Origin: Amoebophrya sp. A120
Lineage: Eukaryota; Sar; Dinophyceae; Syndiniales; Amoebophryaceae
Reading direction: 5' to 3'
Length of the DNA stretch: 64,000 nt
NCBI GenBank assembly: GCA_905178155.1
Contig: CAJINV010000009.1
Location: forward strand, 3,635,341 to 3,699,340
Shown: positions 46,718 through 59,500 of the stretch, in pieces
How positions within the stretch are numbered: position 1 is the first letter of the stretch
How the letters are laid out: each line of letters starts with the position of its first letter
Translations under genes and position numbers: made by a program
Notes under the pieces: generated by a model
Seen by the model: the letters and a program-made list of their open reading frames with translations, nothing else
The model's database searches: none
Told to the model about the DNA's origin: nothing

Positions 46718-49700
46718 ATGAAAATGAAACTCCAGCGACACGACGAACAGCGTCACGCGGCTCCTCTCCCGGGAGTTGCAAGAGCAGGTCGTCTTGTTTC
46801 AGTTTCTCGTGTCGCGGTCGCCTCGCAGGTATTGATGGACCTCAGGTGGAGCCTGTTCTGCGCTGACACGATCACGTCTTTTGCCGAGGCCCGGGTGACC
46901 GAAGGAAGCACTACGGGCATCAAAACCGAGGCGACACAAATCGAACACGAAGAAAATATCAAGTGCAATAAAAATAGGTCTGGAGGGTGGTCTGGAAAAG
47001 ACGAGAGTGCATTAAGATTAACCTAGAAGCTTGATGCCATACTGGGCTGGCATAGCTCTCAAGTCTGTGGCTATGCACATAATTGCTCTACTCGTCGCGA
47101 CCCAAAAGGACGAGCTGCCTCGTTTTATTTCTGTCATGATCTTCATGAAGACGAAACGCAATGGCAGTTTGCGTTTGCCATGCTGAATTTTTATACTAGA
47201 CTTCTGACAGGCACAGGTACAAGTTGACTGACGAGCAACGCAAAAACGTGTCAACATGTTGCGCCGCCAAATAAAATTGAGGCGTCGTGGTTCTTGCGAA
47301 GATTTTTGTTCAACCCGTAATGTTAAAGGACAGAAGTTTTTTACTAGAGTTCCACTTCCAGGCGTATTGGTATTTGCGTTCTTCGATAGAAGAGGAACAT
47401 GAAGAAGAGGAAGCGCAGCAACTCGCGGCAACATTCTTGACGACGAAGACGAAACGGACGGAAACGACCCAGACGAAGCAGGCCCAATCGCAGCAGAAAC
47501 AGGGACAAATGGTGTCGCGCCGGAGTTGGTGGAACTGGATGAATCCGATGAAATACTTCAGCAAGAAGAAGTTCAAAGACGTCGTTGGCGCCACACCTCT
47601 GGGAATGTGGGGCACGATGCGCCGAAAGTGCAAGTGTGAATCGCCGGACGTACGAACTGCAAATTATATGTCTGGGTCTGGAAAACGAAAATAAATGTGG
47701 ATCCAAATAAGTTGTCATGCTGAATCTGACTCGTACGTCGAAATACCTGTGTTGCAGGACCCGCATGATCAAAAGTATACTTACTTACCCACGACTTACC
47801 GCAACGCAAAAGGCAAGTTTGTTTCCCATGGGGAATAGGCATTAAGAAGGTCGTGCAAAGGTTGTGATGCTTCAACATCTGGGTGCATCTGCATTCCAGA
47901 CCATCATTGTGATGCACGAGATGCATGCATGACAACAAGCGGCCGCGCTCTCTTCGAGACCCAGAGATAAGTATTTGCATTTGATAGGACGGCGACCCGT
48001 ACAATGTGATCCCACTGAAGCACGAAGACCCGAATCTCGCTCGTCGTGTTGACGTTTTCGCTCTAGCGGGCGGGAACATGTTCGGAGAGAATCCTGCGTT
48101 GCAGCAGTTTGCCGAAGCGCAGAAACAAGAGCAGATTCTCACTCGTCCTGCAACAGCAACCGACAGCATGGATTCTCACGTGGACAATGTGAATCCCAAT
48201 GTGGGCAATGCTCAGTTGGTCCTTGGCGTAATGCCAAAGAAGGGCGTGTGCGACGGGGTTTGGGCCTGTGCGCTGAAGGGAACCTGTGGTAAGATGAACG
48301 GAGGGCGACTCGCACTGCATCCGACGGGAATCAGATATGGAGTTCTCAAATGTTACATTCTCAACTGTTACAGGAATTTGTAATGCAAGAACGGCGAAAG
48401 TGAAAGGGGGAAGATAGCTCCTTTTGCATTACAAAGTCCGCACAGATTTACATGCTGTTTAGCCTTCCGGGGATTTGTCACGCGTAGCCGCTTGTTTATC
48501 TACTGGCGGCTTCAGGTACTTTTGCATGACAAATCCATGCTGAGGTATGATGTACGGGTGCAGTCGGGTATGCATGACAAATCCGTGGAACAGTTGAGAC
48601 TGTAACGTTTGGGAATGCCATATCAGAGCCGTTGTGTCTATCAATGACATGAAAAAGGAAGTGCCGTCGCTTCCGTGGGCGGACAAGTATAAAGAGCAAC
48701 GTGCGATGAACTGCAAGGAAGACACGGAAGTTGGCCGAATGCCACTTGCAAATGTGTACCCGGACCTCGCTGATTGGCAACAAGTGTACCAGTGCCAACC
48801 TTCGTTTTGGGGGAAAGGACTCAGGTGGAGGTGGGACTGGAAGTGTTACGAAGAAGACCTCTGCCCCAGCACCCAAGGACCACAGCAACAGCTGCAGGCG
48901 GCGGCGGCGACGGCGGCGGCGCCGTGGTCGATCAATCAAGAACATTCACTTTCCCACAAGCAGTTTTGTTGGACCGACCACGTTCCTCTTAACGTCGAGG
49001 CAATCGACGCTGCGGCGGAACAAATCAGAGAATTTCTCGTCGCAGGAAAAAGCACCTACGTCCACTGCAAGGCGGGCATGGCGCGGTCGGCCATGGCGGT
49101 CATCGGTTTTTTGATGAAGTACGGAAAGTGCTTCGATGAGGAACAGGGAGAGGGGGGCGCAGACCGGCCACTGCAGGTTTGAATATAGGTCTCAGCTTTC
49201 GAGCTTTCGCCTTTTCGCAACGTACTGACAAACTGTAAACTGCAGAGAGGCGACGGGCTGAAGGCCCGCGAGCTGCTAAGTTTGGCCTTTACGTTTGGCC
49301 TTTTGTAGCGTGTTGGCAGGCTGGGAGCTGCAGAGCACGCGCGGGCTGACGGCCTACAGGCTGCCCAGCTGCGCGGGCTGAGGGGCTGCGAAGTCAAGTA
49401 CAAGTGTGCGCAGCTGCGCGAACTGCTTCCGCGTTCGCGGGGCACTGAGTAAAAAACCAAGGCGCGGCGCTTCGTTTTTTTGTGTTTGGGCACGGTCGCC
49501 GAACTGACTGCCCGCGGACGGTGGGGCGCTGGTGGAGTGCGCCAACTGCCTGCGCGCCTGCGTAGGCCGCGCGTGTCGGTTCCGATCGCTCGTGGGAAAC
49601 AAAGAGAAAGCGTGGGGCGGTGGGGCTGCGGCCCATTGGATAGAGCGCAAGAAATTGGGGGGGGGGGGTCGGGGGGGGGGAAACGGGGCAAGGGCAAGGC

Positions 49701-51405
49701 ATAGCCTGCACGCCCCGCGTCCTTTTGCTCGACAGTTTCCTTTTTGTTTTCCTCGCTTCTCTATCTTCCCGCCCTCTTCCGTTTCCGTCCGACACTCCTT
49801 CTCGCCCCGCGCCCTTAGGCAGTTCGAAGGAACCCCCGGAAAGAAAAGAACTTCTCTCCTCTTGTCAGTTCGACCCCCTAGAAAAAAAGAAGTTCGCTCT
49901 TCTTTTCAGTTCGATCCCCTAGAGAGGAAAGAGGTTCCTCCTTGCATGTAGTTCGTTTTCGCATACTAAGTTTTCAGATTGTAGTAGCTCGTTGATTCGT
50001 TCCTGTTGTAAAACTTCAACTTGAAAACTGAAACCGCTACAGGTTTGGGAAGCGGTCGCGTACGTGACGCACTTTCGTCCGATCGTCAACGTGGCCTACA
50101 ATTGGCCGAAGATGGGAGGTATGCATCACAAATATGTCCGGGTCGGGACGAAGGGCGCAACTTGCTATGCGCATTTCAGACAACACAAAAAGCTGTCGTG
50201 CATGAACAGCAAATGCGGCTCAACACTTGCCACCAGAAGTAAAAGAAGGATGAAGTTGTCAACATTCGGTCTAGGCATAGAGACGACATCACCTTCTCAA
50301 GATGTGTCATGCTGGGGCTTGTTTCATGCGAGATCTTCTGGGTCAGGGTCACGCATAAAACCTGCATGGCTCGATGCTATTAGGCGTTTCATTGTTCATA
50401 AAACCTGCATGACAAATTTCTGCCTTCTTCCAGACGACCCAGACATATTTGCCATGCATAGGGCAACTGATCAAGTACGGTGCGGCGCTCGAGGCTTTGA
50501 GGGGAAAAAAAGATGGAGAAGAAGCAGGTGCGGGAGCTGGAGAAACACCTTCAGCAGTTGGTCAAATTCGCAACGACGAGCATGCAGCAGTCGGCGGCGA
50601 TGCTGCTGCATTTGCACCTGCAAACATCGATCCGCGCCACATCTGGAAGTTGCAGGTCAAGAACTGCAAGGACGAGACCGGCCGCCCCATTGAAGTTGAG
50701 GAACCTGCCGGCGCCGCTTCCTCGGAGGAACAAGCGGCGCAGTCGCAGCAAGCAGGAGACCAAGGGAGAGCGACGCCCGAGTCGCGGGAACACAACCTGT
50801 ACGGCGCGTTGCGGGCTATCCTGGAAGAAGAGGTGAAAATTTGGAAAAAGGTCGTCCAGGAGGAAGGTTTGACTGTTGAGGAGTTCGACGTTGGTTCGTT
50901 TTCACGGCGTGGTGTTACTTGGAATGCACAAGATGCAGGGAACGGGCAATGGCTCGAACGAGAAATCAAAACCGGCGTTGACAAAGGCGTCATTTCCGCG
51001 ACGGCTGCGAAGAAACTGCGGAAGGGCATCTTCGAGCGGGAACAAACGGAAGGGACACAGCACACACCGCCGCCAGTACAAGCGGCACCTGCTGCTGCTG
51101 CTGCTTCTGCTGCTCGTGCCCCTACAGCTCCTGCTGAGCTGCTGCAGGCGGCGTCTAGTGCTGACTCCTTTCTCGAGCTCGACGCGGGCGGGGATCATCT
51201 TCTTGACCTGGAGCGGCCCCCTACTGCCCATGGGCGGATCCTCGGCGCGAACGCTGGGAAGAAGTCCACTGGAGAAGATGCAGCCGGCGCAGCACACGAC
51301 GAGCACGACCAACCAGATCCACTGGTGGGACAAGAAGATAAAGAAGGTTTTACTTCTTCTGGAGAAAAAAAGTTCCTGGCGCCACTTAATACACACGACA
51401 AATGA
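46718..51405 (+). CDS. PTPMT1-like dual-specificity phosphatase, paralog 1
   Basis: Exons 46718-46956, 47394-47650, 47992-48335, 48628-49176, 50043-50119 and 50466-51405, 801 codons plus stop. The catalytic loop is VHCKAGMARSAMAVIGFLMK at about residues 423-442. The HCX5R core and the HCKAG form are typical of PTPMT1-type phosphatases, which act on phosphatidylglycerophosphate in mitochondria; the substrate here is not shown. Upstream homology to the next gene includes LVLGVMPKKG and AVVSINDMKKEV, and downstream AVAYVTHFRPIVNV. The N-terminus is basic (KTKRTETTQTKQ; NPMKYFSKKKFK). The C-terminal ~310 residues are Ala/Glu-rich and probably disordered. The start could be 46556. Four element introns and one GT-AG intron are present. 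Confidence 0.85.
46957..47388. mobile_element. introner-like element, large diverged family A
   Basis: TSD GAAAA/GAAGA. The left tip is TATCAAGTGCAATAAAAATA with GGTCTGGA; the right end is TTCTTCGATA. 432 bp, longer than usual, and the right arm is poorly conserved. Joins QIEHEE to KEHEEEE. Confidence 0.65.
47651..47986. mobile_element. introner-like element, family A
   Basis: TSD GGACG/GGACG. The left tip is TACGAACTGC. Joins KCESPD to GDPYNVI. Confidence 0.87.
48336..48622. mobile_element. introner-like element, family F
   Basis: TSD TCAGA/TCAGA. Joins LHPTGIR to AVVSIND, a site not shared with the paralog. Confidence 0.9.
49177..50042 (+). other. long GT-AG intron
   Basis: CTGCAG|GTTTGAATA at the left, CCGCTACAG|GTTTGG at the right, joining ADRPLQ to VWEAVAY. 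The paralog sequence AEAVAYVTTMRP confirms the join. Inside are GC-rich repeats, a poly-G run at about 49657-49680, and a short tandem repeat. Confidence 0.85.
49819..49955. repeat. tandem repeat of about 41-44 bp
   Basis: CAGTTCGA recurs at about 49822, 49866 and 49907, followed in the last two by (C/T)CCCCTAGA and a purine-rich AAG block. Roughly three degenerate copies inside the GT-AG intron. Confidence 0.6.
50120..50460. mobile_element. introner-like element, family A (diverged)
   Basis: TSD GGAGG/GGGCA (two mismatches). Tips TATGCATCACAAATATGTCC and ATATTTGCCATGCATA. Joins NWPKMGG to LIKYGAA. Confidence 0.75.
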
Positions 51406-53560
51406 ACAACATTCATTTAATTTTAAGTACTTTTACTTATCATGCGACGTAGAAGCTCCAGTTCGTCACGAACACGAACACTCAGGGGGTTGCAAAGATA
51501 TCTGTCATGATGCACACAATGTCATGGGCAAAATAAATTGTCACTACAGTCAAATATCATGGTTGTTCATCCCTAGTAGTCTTTTGCGAAAATACTTTAA
51601 TACAAGAAAGGCTGCCGCGATGTGAAAAAAACTTTTCATGCCTCCAAACCTGCAGCCTAGCGAGGGTACGAAAAGTACGACATGATATTGAGGTAGAATG
51701 GTCGTGCCAAAGCCAAAGATAATTATTACCTTTCTACTGTAGGTACATGTACGTCCAAGACGCAAAGCCACGCAAGAAGCCGCTTTCAATCATTCTTTTT
51801 CTTCAAGTCTGAATCACAATCACTATCTATAGTTTTGTTCAGTTCTCTTATCTTTTCCTGATCTTCTTGCACTAAGTGAACTCATTTTTTTGTCGATTAA
51901 CGGTGAGGTCGACTGCTCGGCGGAGCCTGTAGCTATAGTTTCTGTTTCATCATCTTGTCAAGCCGAAGCCATATTTTGTTTCTACAACTTTCTTGCTCGT
52001 CTAGGTCTTTCTCATATATACGAATCGTTTATATTCATTTTTTAAATTACTTTCGAAGCTTGTTTGCCATTCTAGCAGTCGTGCTTTTCCAAAATCCATC
52101 GGGATGTTTTCTGAACAATTGTAATTCTTGAAGTCGCAGATTCATATGCATATCCTTGAAACCCGAGGTGTGCTGCTGTTGTATCAACACGCTTCAAAAC
52201 AAAGACATTGCTCACTTTTTTTCATTCCAACAATAGCAGTCGAAGTCTGTCCCGTGGCTGATTTAACCCGATGAGTATCCTTGTGCTTGTTGGTCATCCC
52301 CAAGATGAACAGTATGCGGTCGATAAGCCCCCCAAAAGTTTTTTCGAGTAATTCTAATTTTTTCAAAATGTGACTGTTCCTGTTGCGCATAGAATTTTTC
52401 GTGTTCACCGCCCGCTCGCTGGTCCATTTTGATTTTCGACCGCGACTCGCATTCCTCAACTTGTTTGTTGAAGATAGATGATGTGCCAAACGCACAAATT
52501 AAAATTATCGGTTATAGTCTACTCCCAACTCTAGCACGCTTGTGGTCCTTGATGTGATGCTATATGAACATGATCTGGATCCTCGGTCTTCAATATTGAG
52601 ATGACTAAGCCAATGTCAGATGAATCGGACGAAGATGTCGACCACCTCATTTGTCTACTTCATATCGATGATAGATCCTGAACCATTCAAGATCTACTTA
52701 GATCTTCTAAGCTGAAGTGTAGTCTATGCTGGTCCTGCTCCTGGTCGGCAGCGGGTTCTAGCAACGAACCCGCCAAAAAGCTGGTGCATAATTTTGCTTT
52801 GATTGTCAAAGTCCAAAGTCGGATTGTCTTACTTCCAGGAGGCCCTCTTGTCAGTTTCGCTTTCGGTGGATATAGTCAGTGGTGTAAAATTCTAATATTC
52901 TCGGTCCTGAACAACTACACTACAAGTGAAAGACGCGAGAACTGTGCTGTCGGTTTGCTCCTTATCATCTGGTGGTATTTGCAGTTGAGAAGTGTAGAGT
53001 TGGCACCACCTGGTGTTGGGTTGTACAAAGAATAGAACCTCCTCTCCAGCAGCATTTCGAATTGGTTCATTTTCAATTACGAAATGTTTAACCGCGACAG
53101 GAGGAAATCTACTCGCAGCCTTCAACATATGAAGTAGCCGCACGGCTTCTGATTAAAAAACTCTCGCCAAAATATTTTTTCTTTCCTATTGATTTTGATA
53201 GATTTTCCTACAACATTCAGCGACTGAGCAGCAGTCTGTCTTTCGACGTAATAGAAAATAAAATTGCTTTCGATTTATTACATTCAGTTCAAGGCCTTCG
53301 TACTATCGCAATCCCGGAGGTCTCTCCTCAGGTTTTATGTCACTAATAGTGTAGAAGTAGACCAGCACTAGTAGTACAGCTGCAAAAACACGACGCCTGA
53401 AGTAGACGGGGGAGAGAACCAGCACCAGAAATAAACGCAGCTTCACAGCACAAGCAGCAGCAGCACGAGCTGCACCAGCAGGGAAAACCTACATCAAAAA
53501 GGAATCAACCTAGGTGTCTCCTGCACCACGATCATAGATAGGACGGTGCTAAAATCGAAG
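51406..53560. other. intergenic
   Basis: AT-rich spacer between the two phosphatase genes; no element and no supportable gene on either strand. Confidence 0.5.
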
Positions 53561-56500
53561 ATGAAGTTGCTCCATCATCATCTTCGTGCAGCTTATTTGC
53601 TCGCTGCCGCCTCGTGGTGCACGACCTTGTGGAGCTCTTCTTTCATCTACGACATTGCTGATGAAGATCATCTCCCGCTCGCCTCTTTTTTGACATCGAC
53701 TTGTTTCCTCCTCGTCCCGTCCGTATCCGCAACAGGGATGGCACGACACACGAAATTATGCCTTGGACGGTCGTTAGCGTACAGAAGGGTGAATTTGCAG
53801 TGAATTTGTATTGCATGATTTGCATTTACTTAAAAGAGAAATTCGCTACGTATGGACACGAGCCCAAGCATCCCACATAGCCTGGAGGGCTGCTCGTCGC
53901 GTGGTGGCGCTTGCAGCACCAAAAGAGGTGGTCTTGCGGGGGCTCGCCGGGCTGTGTAGTGCGTATTTAGCGACCAGAGGAGATGGGTCGGGGGGCTCTT
54001 ATTCTTCTGCGCGTCTGCCTCAGAAGTTCCTCTCCGGAATTGTCGAAAGGCAAAGGGAGGGCGACGCCTGAACACAGGGGCACCCACTAGCTCAACACGT
54101 ACGCTCTCACGACTTTTGGCTGTGGCGTGGAGTTGGACATCTCGGAGTAGCCTCGGGTGGAAGGCACGACTCGGCCGTCTGGGAGGAAGTTGGACATCTG
54201 GGAGGTGCTCCAAAAAGCGCGCGGGTAGGCCCTGGGAAGTGGGGCCGAGGGGAAAAGACAAGCACCCTCTGTTGCCCTCGGCCCGTCTATATTCTGCCGA
54301 AAAGGCCTGGAGGGTTCACGCGCGCGCCTGCCGGATAGACGCGTCAAAGCCCTCGGCCTGGTCCTTTCGCCCTTGCTTTCGCGCCTTCGTCTTTGCCGCG
54401 GCTGTTGCAGTGCTTGCTCTTCTGCAAGCACAGGGAGACGAAAAGATATGGCCAAAGAACGACGCCCAGGCCATGTCCAGCTGTCCGCCGCATACCCTGC
54501 GAGTTCTGCGGTGTACAGACCGCTCTTCCCAGAAGGGCAAGAGGGACAATGTCCCGGCAGTCTCCTCTGCTATTTGTCATGCAAAATTCACTAGAGATTC
54601 ACGTCACCGCGTCTCATGCTAACGCGTGTTAAAGCTCTAACATCTTTCCTCCTCGTCCCGTCCGTATCCGCAACAGGGATGGCACGACACACGAAAAATA
54701 AGAATGAACGAGCTATGAAAGCCTCAGGTTGGAAATCCTCAAAGTGAAAATTTGTAATGCAGAAAAACGACTCCAGTTGAAGCACCATTTCTAGTCGGCG
54801 CATGACAAGTTTCCCGGGGACTCAAAACGTGTCTGTCATGCTAGTTAGGCAAAGGGGTGCCCTTCTGTCGTGCTAATCAGCAGCCCAATTCTGAACCCGT
54901 AGAAGCACAATAGTCGGCCTCCATTGCGTCCTCTGCAATACAGGGCTTTTTCCGTCGCATTTCATGCATCACAAATTATTTCCACTTTGAGGATTTCCAT
55001 TCTGAGGCGTTCATACGAGCACGAGGAGGGGAGGATGAGGATCAAGATCGCGATGACCTCACGGCCGCGGCCAGGACGACCCACGAGGACCCGTCGCTGT
55101 GGTCCCCGCCCGGCGGAAAGGATGTTCACGAAGATATCCAAGAAAAAAACAACATCACAATCACAGTTGGGAAGTTTTGCATCAGAAATTCGGGTCGCAT
55201 AACATTTTTTTCTTGTATTGCAAAAACACAAAGGAAAATTGCCCATAACTCTTGACTGTGATGCAGTTTTGCGCATGACAAAAATTTTTGTATTGCAAAA
55301 CTGTGCAAAAGTGATTGTGATGGTGTTTTTTTCTTGGATAGAAGACCTCGAGGTTGTAAAAGTCCCCGCGGCCACGTTTATTTCAAAAAGAACTCAGAAG
55401 AAGCATCAAAAAGAAACCTGGTTTCAGAAACTCCAGAAGACCTTCACGGCGACGGTCATTACCATGCGCGACAAGTGCGGAGAGAACAGCATTTCTGGTC
55501 CGCCGTACGACGAAATCGAGTTGTTACCGCCGGCTCCACGACCTGGTAAAGACGTTCTTGCGAGGACCGCGCCTAGCGAGCGGATAAATTTTCTCCAGGA
55601 TCGTGAAGAAATTTTCTCTCTTTTCTTCCCTGCCGACCCTGTGCCTGTAAAAAACCAGCCGCATGTATGGAAGCGTCAGGACTGAAATCGTCAAAGTTAA
55701 CCAATAATTTCCCATGCATAAATTGCAAGGCATGAAGTGCCTCTCTTGCAGAGATTGCAAGCGAGCCCCACTGTCAGCCTGTTTCGGGTCTCCTCTGATA
55801 TAGCTGCTAAAGTAGCATGACAAAAAACTACGCCCCCTGTCCCTCAACAGCATGACAAACTGGACGCAGACGGTGCCGAAATTTGTCATGCACCGCTTGG
55901 GAATTGGGCTTCCAACTGATGTCGATTTTATGCATGACAAACTATTTCAACTTTGACGATTTCAATCCTGACACTCCCATAGCATGCGAAACTGTTCCTG
56001 GGCGTCATGCCGATGATTTGGGGTGATCACCTCACCGAGCGTGAAGGTCAGTCGTTTTTTTCGGAGGTCTATCCAAGGAAAATAAAAGTGATACAGTTCT
56101 TACACATTGACATTTGATTGTAGTGAAAAGAATTCAGCATGACAAACTTTCCTTGCATGTCAGAGAAAACTTGAAATGCAGAGATGAAGATCATAAGGCA
56201 AAACACAAACAACAAAGGAGGCTTGCAAGCATTTTTTGCATGATAAAGGTTGTCTGTGATGCTTGTCCCGCAACACAATGTAACACTTTTATTTTCTCGC
56301 GATAAGGTCGGTATGTGGGACAGCTTCCTGAGCAAGGACGGCGATGGTGAGAGGAAGAACCGGCTTTGCTATCCTGTGCAAAAGTATCGTACTCGTATTG
56401 CAATCATGCATTACACGTCTTTTCCTTAAGGTAAATTCGCAGTACAAGTTTCATTTCTCATGCTGAGGAAATTTGTAATGCATTTATACGAGTACTATAC

Positions 56501-59500
56501 TATTTACACTTTATATTTGCAGACCCTTTTTCGAATACAATCTGCTGATTCGGGAAAATATCGGAATGTTTGTCAGCTTCAATAACATGCAAACCGAGAC
56601 CGCTTATCTGCCGTGGGGCAAGTATCACCAGGACTTTTACGGAGAATTTTCGACAAGAACCCCAACAACTACTACATCTTCTAGTGCTAGTAACAAACAG
56701 CAGGACCTCGACCTCCAGCACAGTGAGCACTTGCTCTGCACGCCGGAAACGAAGTTGCAACCTCGGGACATTACATACGGCATGCATGCTATCAAACAAA
56801 AAAAGTTCGTCACGATCACTCATGCGCATTTTTGCAATACAAAACTGTTTGTCATGCGTAAAAATGCATCACAGCCAAACTTTATTAGGGATTTCCCTAG
56901 TGTTTCTGCAATACAAGGAAAGTTTGTGATGCTAAGAAAATTTGTAATGCAAACCCTGCAAATTAGTGACTGTGATAAACTTTTTTCTCTCCATACATGC
57001 GGCACCGGAGGCGTTTTTCTACGGGCCCCGCCAGCGCCATTTTAAGCAGCACCAGTTTTGCCAATACGACCACTATATCCTGTGCAAAATAAATGTCTTG
57101 GTCTGGAGGAATTCATGTTTGTCATGCTTGTCTGGCATGATGACTCTTAAATCTGTCATGCACGTTACCCAAGAGCTCCGCTTTTCTGTGATGCAGAAGC
57201 GCAGTTTGTCATGCAGAATAGGCAACACCTAGGAGCTCAGAAACTTGTCACGCAGCTGAGCCAGCATCTGTAGCCTCATCATGAGACGCCATCCAGCATC
57301 ACAAGTTTCCAGACCCAGACACTTTTACATTTGATACACTACCCGCTCACCCTGGACCAACTGCACCGGGCGGCAGATTCTATCTTCCAGGCCCTGAATG
57401 ACAATCGCAATACCTACGTCCACTGCAAAGCTGGAATGACGAGGAGTGGCATGGGGGTGATTGCTTTTTTGCTCAAGCACGCAACCTGTGCTTTGGGCGG
57501 AGTGAATTCCAGAAGCCCCACATTGGCGGAAGCAGTGGCTTACGTGACTACGATGCGACCTGTGTCCAATGTCGCCGGGAAGGAGGAGCAGCTGCGTATC
57601 AAAAGGAAACATCCCCCCTCCCCATATCAAAGCGGTATAATTCCGAAAAATTGATGCGTTGCTGATTTGAGACCACAAATCACGTTTGTCTTGCAAGATG
57701 ACAAGCGCAGAGGCTTCCGCGCCATTATCGAAGCGATTTGGCATGCTGTTGGGCCGCCTAGGGGGCGCCCGTAGTTTGTAGTAATGCTAAACAACTAGAC
57801 CCAGACGCCCCTACCTAGGCTGAGGATCTGGCTGCGAAGATGCCCTACTGCTGCAAGACAGCGCGCATGTGTGTGCGGGGGAAATCTTGCGCCACAGATT
57901 TCCGTCTTAATGTGGGGAGGGGGATTTTTCATTTTGATACTGCGTCGACTTGTGGAGTTCGAAAAGGACGTCGCGTCTGCTTATCAAATGTAAAAATGTC
58001 TGGGTCTGGAAACTTGTGATGCTGAGTGGCGTAGCATGAGGAGGCCACAAGTGCTGGCTCAGCATGACAAATTTCTGAGCTTGTAGGTGTTGCCTATTCT
58101 GCATGACAAACTGCGTCTCCGCATGACAGAGAAAAACGTCTCCTGGGCAATGTGCATGACAGATTTAAGAGTCATGCCAGACAAGCATGACAAACATGCA
58201 TTCTTGCAGATGACTCAGACACTTTTACATTTGATACTGCTAAAAATAGTGCAGCTTCAGAACAAGAAGATGGTCACAAGTGGAGAATGGCGATCTCTTG
58301 CGACGTATCCTGTGCAAAAGTATCGTACTCGTCGTAGTAATCGCAGTCATGATGCATAATTGCAAATTTGTTTGTCAAGTTAAATCCGCATCTCATGCTG
58401 GGGAAATTATTTGTCATGCGATTTATACTACAACGATGCCTTTGTATTTCATACGACGGTCACTTTCGTTTTCTAGAAGTCAAGGGAGTAGATGTATTGT
58501 TCTATTCCAAGAAGAACTACGCCTACTATGGAAGTGTCAGAATCGAAATTGACAAAGTCGAAAAATTTGTGATGCGTAAAATCTACACCAGCTGAAGCCA
58601 GAGCCTCAGTTTGTAAGTAGCGCATGACAATGAATTTCAGGAGCCCTCAAAGCCGGTACGTCATGCTGTTTGGGCAAAGAAGACTGCTCCTGTCATGCTA
58701 CTCTGGCAGCACATTGCATAACCCTAAACAGGCTTGCTGCAATCGGTCCCATTTGCCTGCCCCCGAATTATGCAGGCCTCCAGTGCAGCCCTGCATTTTA
58801 TACATCACAGATTTACTTTCGATTTTGTCGATTTGGATCCTGACACATCCATACCTGCAAGTTCTATGATTATCAAAATGATCATGGCGTTGACAAAAGA
58901 TTTGTTGATATGCAAGAAAAAAACTGTGTAAGTGTATAGTTTCCGGGAGGAATAGCATCACAAGTTTGCTCTGCATGACACAGAAAACTTGTCATGCGTA
59001 GATAGTACTTGAAAACAAAACACGTACAAAAATAGCCCCTGATGCATGTCCAGCATGACAAGTGCAACAGTTTTGCATTTTCTGCAACACAAAGTTACAC
59101 TTTTTACACAGTTTTTTTCTTGGATAGTTGAGCGGGGGAAGATGAAGCTGTATCGGCTTATCCTTCGCTTGCTTACGAAGCCTCCGATGACGGGATGGAG
59201 GTTATCCAATGCAAAAGTATCGCACTCGTCGTATCTATAAATGCAATACAAATTTCCTCAGCATGAGAAATAAAATTTGTAATGCGGATTTAACTTAAGA
59301 ACAAGATTTGTAATGCATGACTGCAATACGAGCGCGATACTTTTGCGCAGGATAGAGCTCGTCCGACGTTGATCCGAGTGCTTTCCCGGACGCGGATGAG
59401 GAACGCAATTTGAAAATATCAAATGTAAAAGTGTCTGGGTCTGGAAGAATGCAACTTGTGACGCTGTCTTTGGAAGGTAAAAAAGGCTCTATTGCATGAC

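Noticed and set aside
49860-49930. CAGTTCGATCCCCTAG looked like the T-arm of a tRNA
   Set aside because: No acceptor, D or anticodon stem can be paired around it, and the motif repeats every 41-44 bp as part of a tandem repeat.
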